NCBI GenBank assembly: GCA_934343805.1
Contig: CAKRIN010000005.1
Span: 47,577 to 111,576, forward strand
Direction: 5' to 3'
DNA: 64,000 nt
Origin: an uncultured Lachnospira sp.
GTDB taxonomy: Bacteria; Bacillota; Clostridia; Lachnospirales; Lachnospiraceae
Below, piece by piece: positions 1-8,661 of the stretch. Both the position numbers and the translations under genes were made by a program. Positions within the stretch are counted from its first letter, which is position 1; each line of letters opens with the position of its first letter. The notes under the pieces were generated by a model. It was not told where the DNA came from, searched no databases, and saw only the letters and a program-made list of their open reading frames with translations.

Positions 1-3000
1 AAGAAGAGGATTCTTGCGGCAGTCATGACTGTGCTTATGGCGTTGACATTAATCCCAACATGGCTGTTAGGTGGTGTATTTGCTACTACAGCGAAGGCTG
101 AGAATCAGGGGAGTTTTGACTCAACTGGGTTTGAAACATTAAAGCTGGGAACTCAGACTAATAATGACAAGATAAAAGCAACATATGATGGAGGGAAAAT
201 AACATTTGATACAAATGGTAATAAAGGTAAAATGGCTAACACTGGTCAGTCAGGATTTATAACTTATTGTAAAAAGGTTAGTCCAGAAACATATGTGAAG
301 ATAAAAGGTTCATTTAAGGCAACAGATGCTTCAAAGGCAGATAATCAGTCTTCTTTTGGTTTAATAGCATTTGATACAAAGGGAAATGGAGATGCCACAA
401 CTGATTATGTGAATCAGATAGACATTGCAGCAGCTACAAAATGTGAGTCTACAGGTTCATGTATTCCTATAGTGAGAACATATTTGTATAATACTGATTC
501 AACAGGAACAACATCTGCAGAAGATAGTAAATGTGATGCATCAAGAGCACTTGATACAAATGCTGATGTTTTCTCAAAAAATAATTATAATATAACATAT
601 AATTTTGAGTTAGAGAAAAATGTTAATGGTATTACAGTTACTTGGTACGACGATGAATGGAATACAGTTGTAGGAACATATTCAATGTATAATCCATCAA
701 AGCTTCTTACACAGGATGACACAGGTGTATATATAGGATTTTATGCATCAAGAATTGGAAAAGTAGAAGTAACTAATTTAAGTTACGAAGAACATACTTT
801 TACAGAAGAAGAGAAACAGGCAATCGATAAAGTTAAATGGGTTGATTATGATGAAGTAAGCATTAAGACATTTAATGGCACAACAACATCTGATAGTGAT
901 TACAGATATAGATATTATGGTAATATAGCAGGAACAATTACTGTTAAAGATGATAAGGGTAATACATATATTAAGGATAAATCTATTGCCATGAATGATA
1001 CAATTGAATTTAATTTATCAGATTATGGAAAAGAACTTGCAGAGGGAAAAACAACATTTACAACAGAGATTACACCATATGATAATTCGGTTAATTCTGA
1101 AACTTTAAAGAAACAATACTCTGACAGATTATTACTTGAAGATTATAGTACAAGAGTTATCACAGATACTGTAGAAAGAAAAACAATAGCTAATGGTAAT
1201 TCGGTTGTATATGTATCACCATCAGGAAATGCAGGAAATGCCGGAACACAGGAAGCTCCTTTAGATCTTCAGACAGCACTTTCATATGCTAATCCAGGAA
1301 TGACAATTAAGATGATGGATGGAACATATATTTCATCAGAACCATATACAATTCCGTATAGTGTAAGCGGTACAACAGATAAGCATATAACACTTGAACC
1401 GGTTAATGCTGGTAAAGTTACAATTGAAGGAACAAAACTTAATGGTGGAGATTCTGCACTTTTTGTACAGGGTGATTATTGGGATATCAAGAATATCGAG
1501 GTAACAAAAGCTGGTCATTATACAGATCCTAAAAAAGGACTTTCAGTAAAAGCAGTAAAGGGAATTCATGTATCTGGTAGTTATAACACAATAGAAAAGT
1601 GTGATATCCACCATAATGGAACTACAGGTCTTCAGATAAGTTACTCAGGTGGAGAGCCTAAAGTGTGGTGGCCATCATACAATACAATATTAAATTGTGA
1701 TTCATATTTTAATGTGGACGCAAAACAGAATGATGCAGATGGATTTGCAGCTAAATTATCTGTTGGTGAAGGCAATGTATTTGATGGATGTGCGTCATAT
1801 AATAATGCAGATGATGGATATGATTTATATGCAAAGGCTACAGCCAAATATGGTCCAATAGGAGCAGTTACAATTAAAAACTGTGTTGCATATAATAATG
1901 GAATTCTTGAAGATGGAACATATTCTAAGGCATCAGGTAATGGATTTAAGCTTGGTGGTGAAGGTTTGACAGGAAAGCATAAACTTATAGATTCTGTATC
2001 ATGGAATAATGGCGGAAGCGGAATTATGAGTAATAATGGTCCTGATTGTCAGGTATATAATTGTATAGCTGTTGATAATGGTGTGTTCTCAAGAAATGGT
2101 GGAAACGCAGACAGAAATAACTATCAGTTATCACCAAAGAATGGTACTAAGTATAATGGAACAACAGGCTATGTTTTAAAGAACAGCATCAGCTTTTACA
2201 CGGATAAAATAAAAGAAACTGGAACAATGGCATGTGATAAATTCATATTATTAGGACAGGATGAGTCTGTAATATATAATAAGTCTAATTATCTTTGCAA
2301 CGATATTAGTACAAAGATATCAGCAAACAGCAGTAATACTCAGGTTGCTGCGGACTGGTTTGAGACAGTTGATTATACTAATGTTTCTCCAGTACGTAAA
2401 GAAGATGGCTCATTAGATATGAAAGGACTTTTTGTTCTTACTGAAAAAGCTAAAGCTATTATGGCTGAACAGAATAAGACAGAAGATAACAATGATAAAC
2501 CAGGTGACAACGAGAACGTTAATAAAAAAACGTATGATATGGGTGATGCTACAGTAATTACTAAGGAAATGCTGGAAGAGATTAAGGGTAAAGATATTGA
2601 AGTTACATTTGATATGGGTGATTACTCATGGACAATTAATGGTAAAGATATCCCTGATGTTGAATTAGAAGATATTGATTTAAAGGTTACTAAAGACACT
2701 AACAATATTTCTGGTGATATCGTTAAAACTCTTTCAGGAGAAAATGATGTTATGCAGATTAATATCTCACATAACGGAGAGTTCAAGCTTACAGCAAAGT
2801 TAAATCTTAATGTAGGAACTAAACATTCAGGTGAGTATGCTAATCTATTCTGGTATAAAGAAGATGGAACATTTGAGTACATTGATTCATCATTGATTGA
2901 TGCAGACGGAAATATTTCATTAACATTTACGCATGCATCTGATTATGTACTTGTATTTGGTGCAGAAATGAATCAGACAAATGCAGAATCTGCTAACAAA

Positions 3001-3159
3001 TTGGTAAAAGAAAAAGCAGGAACAGAAGAGACAAGTAGTGAGCCAGCATCAGGCACAGGTGATTCATCAAATATGGCTGCACCAATCGCTATGATGATTG
3101 CTTGTATTATGGTAATGGGAACTGTTGTATTCTTTGAAAAGAAAAAGACAGTAAAATAA
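1..3159 (+). CDS. Family PL9 pectate lyase, secreted and membrane-anchored (5' end cut by the window)
   Basis: Likely cleaves pectate (polygalacturonate) by beta-elimination outside the cell. The reading frame is open from base 1, and the codons before the first ATG (base 25) add KKRILAAV to a hydrophobic stretch ending TTAKA. That makes a normal Lys/Arg-hydrophobic-Ala signal peptide, so the true start lies upstream and the ATG at 25 is internal. Residues about 90-260 look like a carbohydrate-binding-type beta domain. From about 405 (VVYVSPSGNAGNAGTQ) a right-handed parallel beta-helix begins. PL9 signatures follow: DADGFAAKL and NADDGYDLY (calcium-binding aspartates) and GNGFKLGGEG with the probable catalytic lysine. 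The C-terminus has a linker, one membrane span and EKKKTVK, so the enzyme is held at the cell surface. TGDSSN before the span is only weakly sortase-like. A nearby GPH carrier and GntR regulator fit pectin use. Family assignment is strong; substrate detail is inferred. Confidence 0.85.
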   Translation, partial: KKRILAAVMTVLMALTLIPTWLLGGVFATTAKAENQGSFDSTGFETLKLGTQTNNDKIKATYDGGKITFDTNGNKGKMANTGQSGFITYCKKVSPETYVKIKGSFKATDASKADNQSSFGLIAFDTKGNGDATTDYVNQIDIAAATKCESTGSCIPIVRTYLYNTDSTGTTSAEDSKCDASRALDTNADVFSKNNYNITYNFELEKNVNGITVTWYDDEWNTVVGTYSMYNPSKLLTQDDTGVYIGFYASRIGKVEVTNLSYEEHTFTEEEKQAIDKVKWVDYDEVSIKTFNGTTTSDSDYRYRYYGNIAGTITVKDDKGNTYIKDKSIAMNDTIEFNLSDYGKELAEGKTTFTTEITPYDNSVNSETLKKQYSDRLLLEDYSTRVITDTVERKTIANGNSVVYVSPSGNAGNAGTQEAPLDLQTALSYANPGMTIKMMDGTYISSEPYTIPYSVSGTTDKHITLEPVNAGKVTIEGTKLNGGDSALFVQGDYWDIKNIEVTKAGHYTDPKKGLSVKAVKGIHVSGSYNTIEKCDIHHNGTTGLQISYSGGEPKVWWPSYNTILNCDSYFNVDAKQNDADGFAAKLSVGEGNVFDGCASYNNADDGYDLYAKATAKYGPIGAVTIKNCVAYNNGILEDGTYSKASGNGFKLGGEGLTGKHKLIDSVSWNNGGSGIMSNNGPDCQVYNCIAVDNGVFSRNGGNADRNNYQLSPKNGTKYNGTTGYVLKNSISFYTDKIKETGTMACDKFILLGQDESVIYNKSNYLCNDISTKISANSSNTQVAADWFETVDYTNVSPVRKEDGSLDMKGLFVLTEKAKAIMAEQNKTEDNNDKPGDNENVNKKTYDMGDATVITKEMLEEIKGKDIEVTFDMGDYSWTINGKDIPDVELEDIDLKVTKDTNNISGDIVKTLSGENDVMQINISHNGEFKLTAKLNLNVGTKHSGEYANLFWYKEDGTFEYIDSSLIDADGNISLTFTHASDYVLVFGAEMNQTNAESANKLVKEKAGTEETSSEPASGTGDSSNMAAPIAMMIACIMVMGTVVFFEKKKTVK

Positions 3160-3193
3160 ACAATATAACAAAAGAAGGTATTAGTAATAAATT

Positions 3194-3233
3194 AAGACCT
3201 CGGAAGTATGTATAAGTACTTCTGAGGTCTTTT
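3194..3233 (+). terminator. Rho-independent terminator after the pectate lyase
   Basis: A 15-bp stem with one G-U pair (3194-3208 with 3217-3231), an 8-base loop and a short T run, 35 bases after the stop codon. Confidence 0.85.
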
Positions 3234-3335
3234 GCTGATATATCACGAATAAATGTTTGCAAGGCACAGAAACATATGATACTATGAAGAAATCTGTTAA
3301 TGATAAAGAATATAAGATAGAAAAGGATAACACAT

Positions 3336-4889
3336 ATGAGTTTACTTACAGTAACCGGACTTACACACGGATTTGGAGACAGAGCAATATTTAATAATGT
3401 GTCTTTCCAGCTTAACAGGCTTGATAAGATTGGTTTAGTGGGAGCTAACGGCGAGGGTAAATCCACATTTATGAATATAATAACAGGCAAGCTTATGCCT
3501 GATGAGGGAAAGGTTGAGTGGGCCAAGAATGTCAGAGTCGGATACCTCGACCAGCATGCTGTGTTGGAGAAAGGAATGACAATTCAGTCTGTACTTGCCT
3601 CTGCATTTGACTTTCTGTATGACATGGAAAATCAGATGAATGATATATATGCCAGCCTTGGTGATGCGTCGCCAGAGGAGATGGATAAGCTGATGGCAGA
3701 AGCAGGAACGATTCAGGATCTTCTTACAATGCATGATTTCTATATGATAGATGCAAAGGTTGAGGAAGTTGCAAGGGCATTGGGACTTACTGATCTTGGA
3801 CTTGATAAAGATGTAACGGAGCTTTCAGGCGGACAGAGAACCAAGGTACTGCTTGGAAAGCTTCTTCTTGAGAAGCCGGATATTCTGCTTCTTGACGAGC
3901 CTACTAACTATCTTGATAAGGAGCATATTGAGTGGCTTAAGAGATATCTTCAGGATTATGAGAACGCATTTATACTGATATCACATGATATCCCATTCCT
4001 TAACAGCGTTATAAATGTTATTTATCATATGGATAATCAGGAATTGAATCGTTATACAGGTGATTATGATAATTTCCAGAAGGTATATGCAGTGAAGAAG
4101 GCGCAGCTTGAGGCAGCTTACAATAAGCAGCAGCAGGAGATTGCGGAGCTTAAGGATTTCGTTGCAAGAAATAAGGCACGAGTTGCCACAAGAAATATGG
4201 CGATGTCGAGACAGAAGAAGCTTGATAATATGGATATTATTGAGCTGGCAGCAGAGAAGCCAAAGCCAGAGTTTAATTTCAAGACTGCGAGAACACCGGG
4301 AAGATACATTTTCCAGACACATGACCTTGTTATCGGTTATGATGAGCCACTTTCAAGCCCACTTAACTTAGAGATGGAGCGAGGACAGAAGATTGTACTT
4401 ACTGGTGCTAATGGAATTGGTAAATCTACATTGCTAAAGAGTATATTAGGACTTATTAAGCCATTATCAGGTGATGTTGAGCAGGGAGACTATCTTGAAA
4501 TAGGATATTTCGAGCAGGAGACTCCGGCTGGAATTGAAACTACATGTCTTGAGGAGATATGGCAGGAATTTCCGGGATATACACAGTATGAGGTTCGTTC
4601 AGCCCTTGCCAAATGTGGTCTTACAACCAAGCATATTGAGAGTAAGGTTAAGGTTCTTTCAGGAGGAGAGCAGGCAAAGGTGCGTCTGTGTAAACTGATT
4701 AACAGGGAGAGTAACATTCTTGTACTTGATGAGCCTACTAACCACCTTGATGTGGATGCCAAGGATGAATTAAAAAGAGCCCTTATGGCATATAAGGGCA
4801 GTATACTTATGGTCTGCCACGAACCAGAGTTCTACGATGGTCTTGCGACTGATGTGTGGGACTGTGGAAAGTGGACAACGCGTATTTAA
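3336..4889 (+). CDS. ABC-F family ATPase (YbiT/YdiF-like)
   Basis: Soluble twin-ATPase protein of the ABC-F class, which works on ribosomes rather than in transport. Two nucleotide-binding domains are visible. The first has Walker A GANGEGKST (residues 36-44), signature LSGGQ and Walker B LLLDEPTN. The second has GANGIGKST, LSGGEQ and LVLDEPTN. Between them lies a charged helical linker (about 245-300) that in the family reaches the peptidyl-transferase region. There are no membrane segments, and 517 residues is normal. The start ATG has AAAAGGA about 9 bases upstream. It sits alone between a terminator and a convergent regulator. Whether it is a housekeeping factor or protects against ribosome antibiotics cannot be read here; it does not look like a classic resistance member. 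Confidence 0.9.
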   Translation: MSLLTVTGLTHGFGDRAIFNNVSFQLNRLDKIGLVGANGEGKSTFMNIITGKLMPDEGKVEWAKNVRVGYLDQHAVLEKGMTIQSVLASAFDFLYDMENQMNDIYASLGDASPEEMDKLMAEAGTIQDLLTMHDFYMIDAKVEEVARALGLTDLGLDKDVTELSGGQRTKVLLGKLLLEKPDILLLDEPTNYLDKEHIEWLKRYLQDYENAFILISHDIPFLNSVINVIYHMDNQELNRYTGDYDNFQKVYAVKKAQLEAAYNKQQQEIAELKDFVARNKARVATRNMAMSRQKKLDNMDIIELAAEKPKPEFNFKTARTPGRYIFQTHDLVIGYDEPLSSPLNLEMERGQKIVLTGANGIGKSTLLKSILGLIKPLSGDVEQGDYLEIGYFEQETPAGIETTCLEEIWQEFPGYTQYEVRSALAKCGLTTKHIESKVKVLSGGEQAKVRLCKLINRESNILVLDEPTNHLDVDAKDELKRALMAYKGSILMVCHEPEFYDGLATDVWDCGKWTTRI

Positions 4890-4913
4890 TTGTATAATAT
4901 GCGGTTGGCGCAA

Positions 4914-5594
4914 TTAATCATTAAAATACTCAGGAAACATTTTCCTGATTGCATCTATATTTTCAGAATATCTGCTCATATGTCTCTGTGATATATGGGC
5001 AGCTTTTTCTTTGTCTTTTTTTTCGATTGCTGATACAAGTTCTTCATGGTCTTTCAGGATTCTTCCCGTTTCTTTGCAACGGAAACTTAATATTGTAGTT
5101 CGGTCAAAATGCGGAGCCATGCTTTCAACAAGGTTGTACCATACATTTTTGCCACACATTTTATACAGGCTGCCATGAAATTCTTTATCCAGTCTGAATA
5201 TTTTTTCTTCGTCACCACGTTTAATATACATTTCCCATAAAGCTACATTTTCATATAAGGAATCGAGCTGGCTTTTTGTCAGCTTGCCACATGCTTCAAC
5301 TGCAAGCTGTGCCTCAAGTACGCAGCGCAGGTCGCGGAGCTGTTCCACGATATCTGAATTAACATATGATACAAATGCTCCAATCTTAGGCTTTATCTCT
5401 ATAAGCTTTGACTGGGCAAGCTCTAATTCTGCCTCACGAAGAGGATTATTGCTGACATTCATAAGTGAGCAGAGTTCAGATGCTTCAAGCTTCTGGCCAG
5501 GCAGCAGATTGGTGTGGACAATGTTGTCAATAAGCTGGCGTAAAACATAATCTTTTGCAGCTTCACCATCTTTTTTTTCTGTGATATTTAACAT
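4914..5594 (-). CDS. GntR-family transcriptional regulator, FCD (FadR) subfamily
   Basis: Winged-helix N-terminal domain (about residues 10-75, with SNNPLREAELELAQSKLI as recognition region) and an all-helical FCD ligand domain. FCD regulators sense carboxylates such as uronates or other organic acids. I chose the ATG at 5594 because GGGGGTA lies 5 bases upstream; the longer frame to 5645 has no such site and would run into the promoter. It is divergent from the GPH sugar carrier, with both promoters within 150 bp. It therefore probably controls that carrier and itself. In this neighbourhood a galacturonate-type ligand is a reasonable guess. Confidence 0.85.
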   Translation of the reverse strand: MLNITEKKDGEAAKDYVLRQLIDNIVHTNLLPGQKLEASELCSLMNVSNNPLREAELELAQSKLIEIKPKIGAFVSYVNSDIVEQLRDLRCVLEAQLAVEACGKLTKSQLDSLYENVALWEMYIKRGDEEKIFRLDKEFHGSLYKMCGKNVWYNLVESMAPHFDRTTILSFRCKETGRILKDHEELVSAIEKKDKEKAAHISQRHMSRYSENIDAIRKMFPEYFND

Positions 5595-5624
5595 AATTAC
5601 CCCCAAAATGTTAATGATATATAT

Positions 5625-5653
5625 TTTATAACATATTTTTATCAAATTGTCTA
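5625..5653 (-). promoter_or_regulatory. Promoter of the GntR regulator
   Basis: Minus-strand TAGACA (5653-5648), 17-bp spacer, TATAAA (5630-5625), about 30 bases before the start codon. Confidence 0.6.
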
Positions 5654-5664
5654 TTTTTTAACAC

Positions 5665-5693
5665 TTGACATTTTATTAACAGATATATATTAT
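5665..5693 (+). promoter_or_regulatory. Promoter of the GPH carrier
   Basis: TTGACA (5665-5670), 17-bp spacer, TATTAT (5688-5693). It lies 12 bp from the -35 of the divergent regulator promoter, so one bound repressor could block both. Confidence 0.7.
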
Positions 5694-5743
5694 ATAGCAC
5701 GAAATATATAACATACAGAGTAATATAAAAGATACGGAGGTTA

Positions 5744-7249
5744 ATGATGAGTGATACAGAAACAAAGAACAAAAAGATAACTCTCATTCACAAGCTGGCA
5801 TATGGAAGCGGTAATATGCTGGGAAGCGGAGCTTTGGCGATAAGCGGGGCATGGCTTTTATATTTTTACACGACATTTTGTAATATGTCGGTAGTTAAGG
5901 CTACACTTATATTTTCAATTGCAACATATCTTGATGTAATTCTTAATCCTTTGATGGGATTTATTACAGACAGCTTTTACAGAACTAAGCTGGGAAGAAA
6001 GTTCGGACGAAGAAGATTTTTTATCCTTACAGGTATTCCCCTTATGCTTCTTTATCCAATGCTCTGGGTAAAGAATATGAATTTCTTCTATTACCTTACA
6101 ACTTATATTCTTTTTGAATTTGTGTATACAAGCATTATGATTCCTTATGATACACTTGCTGTTGAGATGACTTCTGATTTTAATCAGAGAACTTATCTTA
6201 CCGGATTTAAAGCAATGTTTGGAAAGCTGGCTAACTTCTTAGGTGCAGCTATACCGGGTTTCTTCATCGGAATGCTTGGCAAGGATTCACCTTTGCCATT
6301 CTTTTATACAGGTGTTACATACTGCGTAATTATGATTATTTCACTTACATTCCTTTACTTTAATTCATGGGAAAGACCTTATGAAGATGTAGCGGAGGAG
6401 AATATTCCTAATTTCTTTGAGGGAATTAAGAAGCTTTTCGTTGATATTGCATCAACATTAAGAATTAAAACTTTCAGACAGCATCTTGGAATGTATCTGT
6501 TTGGATTCGGTGCGGAATGGCTTTTTACAGCGTGCTTTACTTATTATATAGTATTCTGTCTGAATCAGCCTTCAACGCTTGTTTCAGAGCTTAACAGCTT
6601 AAGCAGTATTTTACAGCTTATATCAACGGCTGTATTTATTGGAATTGTAGCAAAGAAGGGGTTTGCAAAGCCATTTATAGCAGCTCTTTCTGTTGTAATC
6701 GGAGCAATTCTGTGCTTCTTTGGAATATTTGTATTCCATATAGCTCATATTACAATTCTAGTATTTGGTGTAATGGTTATATTCGGTCTTGGAACAGGTG
6801 GCGTTTATTATATTCCTTGGACAGCGTATACATTTATGGCGGACGTTGATGAGGTAGTAACTAACAGAAGAAGAGAGGGCGTATATGCTGGAGCAATGAC
6901 AATGGCTGGAAAGCTTATGAGGGCAAGTGTTGTCTTTATCTTAGGTCAGGTTCTTGCTGCATTTGGCTTTGTATCAGGTGCATCAACACAGCCACAGAGT
7001 GCAGTTAATGCGATAGCAGGTGTACTTCTTATTGGAGTAGGTGGATTAGCAGTAATCGGTATTATCTTTTCTTGCAGAATGAAGCTTAACCATAAGACAC
7101 ATAAGATCGTTATTGATGAGCTTGACAGAATTCATGCAGGCGGCAGAAAAGAGGATGTTTCTGAGGAAACAAGAAATGTAATTGAGAAATTAACAGGTAT
7201 TTCTTATGAAAAATGTTTTGGAAACAATAATATTGGTTATAAGGAATAA
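5744..7249 (+). CDS. GPH-family sugar/uronide:cation symporter (MelB-like)
   Basis: Integral membrane carrier with about 12 predicted segments. The N-terminal KLAYGSGNMLGSG and the cytoplasmic loop GRKFGRRRFFI are typical of the glycoside-pentoside-hexuronide family. Length (about 500) is normal for the family, including a soluble C-terminal tail. GGAGG lies 3 bases before the ATG at 5744 and 6 bases before a second in-frame ATG at 5747; the second may be the real start. The divergent FCD regulator and the pectate lyase nearby suggest uptake of galacturonate or short unsaturated oligogalacturonides. The substrate is inferred, not read. Confidence 0.85.
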   Translation: MMSDTETKNKKITLIHKLAYGSGNMLGSGALAISGAWLLYFYTTFCNMSVVKATLIFSIATYLDVILNPLMGFITDSFYRTKLGRKFGRRRFFILTGIPLMLLYPMLWVKNMNFFYYLTTYILFEFVYTSIMIPYDTLAVEMTSDFNQRTYLTGFKAMFGKLANFLGAAIPGFFIGMLGKDSPLPFFYTGVTYCVIMIISLTFLYFNSWERPYEDVAEENIPNFFEGIKKLFVDIASTLRIKTFRQHLGMYLFGFGAEWLFTACFTYYIVFCLNQPSTLVSELNSLSSILQLISTAVFIGIVAKKGFAKPFIAALSVVIGAILCFFGIFVFHIAHITILVFGVMVIFGLGTGGVYYIPWTAYTFMADVDEVVTNRRREGVYAGAMTMAGKLMRASVVFILGQVLAAFGFVSGASTQPQSAVNAIAGVLLIGVGGLAVIGIIFSCRMKLNHKTHKIVIDELDRIHAGGRKEDVSEETRNVIEKLTGISYEKCFGNNNIGYKE

Positions 7250-7262
7250 TATGCTATAACAG

Positions 7263-7301
7263 ACAGCTATCTGAGCCGTAATGGCAAGGATAGCTGTTTT
7301 T
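7263..7301 (+). terminator. Terminator after the GPH carrier
   Basis: 9-bp perfect stem (7263-7271 with 7289-7297) followed by a T run. Confidence 0.8.
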
Positions 7302-7570
7302 AATTATATTATAATTATTCTATTGACATATAAAACTATATGTGATATTAATATATTAAAAGAATTTATCTGATTCTTTTGTCTAAAGTGATTTTTGTGA
7401 TTACTTATCAGGCTGGATGTTCATTTTATGAATAGTCTACAGCAATAACCCTATTACTTAATAGAATAAAGCAGGCTTGTATTCATTATCTATAGATGTT
7501 AATATAATGTTAATTAGACACAATATTAGTATACATGTGCAAGGATATCAGCCTGGTAAGGAGGATATCT
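7302..7570 (+). promoter_or_regulatory. Intergenic region with a weak promoter
   Basis: AT-rich stretch without a gene. It holds TTGACA (7323-7328) with TATTAA 17 bp on (7346-7351), which could serve the nuclease gene with a leader of about 210 bases. AAGGAGG ends a few bases before the ATG at 7571. I see no other structure. Confidence 0.4.
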
Positions 7571-8599
7571 ATGGCAGAGAAAAAAGACAATGTAGCATCC
7601 AGATTTAAGGATAATGTATTCTGTATGTTATACAGGGATAAGAGAAATCTTTTAGAACTGTACAATGCACTTAATAATTCAGCTTACACCAATGTGGATG
7701 ATCTGCAGGTAACGACATTAAATGGTGGATCATATATGAAGTATAAGAATGATGCATCTTTTTTACTATGCATGAGTCTGTATATGTTTGAACAGCAGTC
7801 GAGCAAGAATCCTAATATGCCATTAAGGTTTTTACATTATGTGTCAGATGTGTTTAAGGAATTGTTTAGTAATGATATGCTTCATAGACGAAGCCTGATA
7901 AAGATTCCTGTTCCACATTTTGTGACGTTTTATAATGGTTTGGAAAAATGGATCGATGAAGAAGACGAAATTAAGCTGTCAGATATGTATGAAATTCCAA
8001 CAGACAATCCAGAGCTTGAACTTAGAGTGCGTGTTATCAACATTAACAGGGATGCAGAACTACTGGGAAAATGTAAAACGCTCCGAGATTATATGACATT
8101 TGTCAAGAAGGTGCGCTATAAAATGGGCATTCAGGGCGAAGATGTGAGATTTGCAGTAACAGAGGCAATGGACGAATGCATAGAGGAGGATATACTTGCC
8201 GATTTCTTTGGGAAGCACAGGGAGGAGGTCGTCGAAGTGAGTATATATGATTATGATGAGGAGAAAGTAAGAAAGACATTATTTGAAGAGGCAAAAGAAT
8301 TAGCAAAAGAAGAACTCAGAGAAAAAGTAGAGGAGGAAGTAAGAGAAAAGGTAGAAGAAGAAGTAAGAGAAAAGGTAGAAGAAGAAGTAAGAGAAAAAGT
8401 AGAAATAGAAGTGAAGACGGAAGTTTATTTGGAACAGATTATAAAGAAAGTTAAGAAATCACAATCGCTTACAGAAATTGCATCTCAGTTGGAGGAAGCA
8501 GCAGCAGATATTAAACCATTATATGATGCTGTTGTTGCGGCTGCACCAGAATATAATCTTGGTAAGATTAAGGAGAATCTGAAAGGAAGCACAGAATAG
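7571..8599 (+). CDS. Rpn-family PD-(D/E)XK nuclease (transposase-derived), with coiled-coil repeats
   Basis: Resembles Rpn (recombination-promoting nuclease/putative transposase 31) proteins. RFKDNVFCMLYRDKRNLLEL starts the domain, NDASFLL gives the nuclease aspartate, and MFEQQSSKNPNMPLRFLHY takes the place of the usual Y-E-H-Q-S motif, keeping Glu and Gln. From about residue 240 the protein becomes a charged helix made of repeats of EEVREKVE. The start at 7571 is set by AAGGAGG 6 bases before it; an earlier ATG at 7535 lacks such a site. It stands alone between terminators. Many genomes of this family carry several Rpn copies; the biological role is unsettled and may relate to defence or DNA exchange. 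Confidence 0.8.
   Translation: MAEKKDNVASRFKDNVFCMLYRDKRNLLELYNALNNSAYTNVDDLQVTTLNGGSYMKYKNDASFLLCMSLYMFEQQSSKNPNMPLRFLHYVSDVFKELFSNDMLHRRSLIKIPVPHFVTFYNGLEKWIDEEDEIKLSDMYEIPTDNPELELRVRVININRDAELLGKCKTLRDYMTFVKKVRYKMGIQGEDVRFAVTEAMDECIEEDILADFFGKHREEVVEVSIYDYDEEKVRKTLFEEAKELAKEELREKVEEEVREKVEEEVREKVEEEVREKVEIEVKTEVYLEQIIKKVKKSQSLTEIASQLEEAAADIKPLYDAVVAAAPEYNLGKIKENLKGSTE
8327..8398 (+). repeat. Three in-frame 24-bp repeats coding EEVREKVE
   Basis: Units at 8327-8350, 8351-8374 and 8375-8398, nearly identical, with a degraded fourth after them. Each adds eight residues to the nuclease's coiled coil. Such tracts change in copy number by slippage. Confidence 0.9.
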
Positions 8600-8611
8600 T
8601 AAAGATAAAGA

Positions 8612-8648
8612 ACGGACAATGACAAGCTGTGGCCATTGTCCGTATTTT
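8612..8648. terminator. Terminator between convergent genes
   Basis: 10-bp perfect stem (8612-8621 with 8634-8643) followed by T5 on the plus strand. The minus-strand flank is also T-rich, so it may serve both genes. Confidence 0.75.
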
Positions 8649-8661
8649 TAATTTACTAATA

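Noticed and set aside
3107..3526. Minus-strand frame across the terminator and ABC-F start
   Set aside because: It crosses a terminator and shows no domain or start signal; a shadow of the plus-strand genes.
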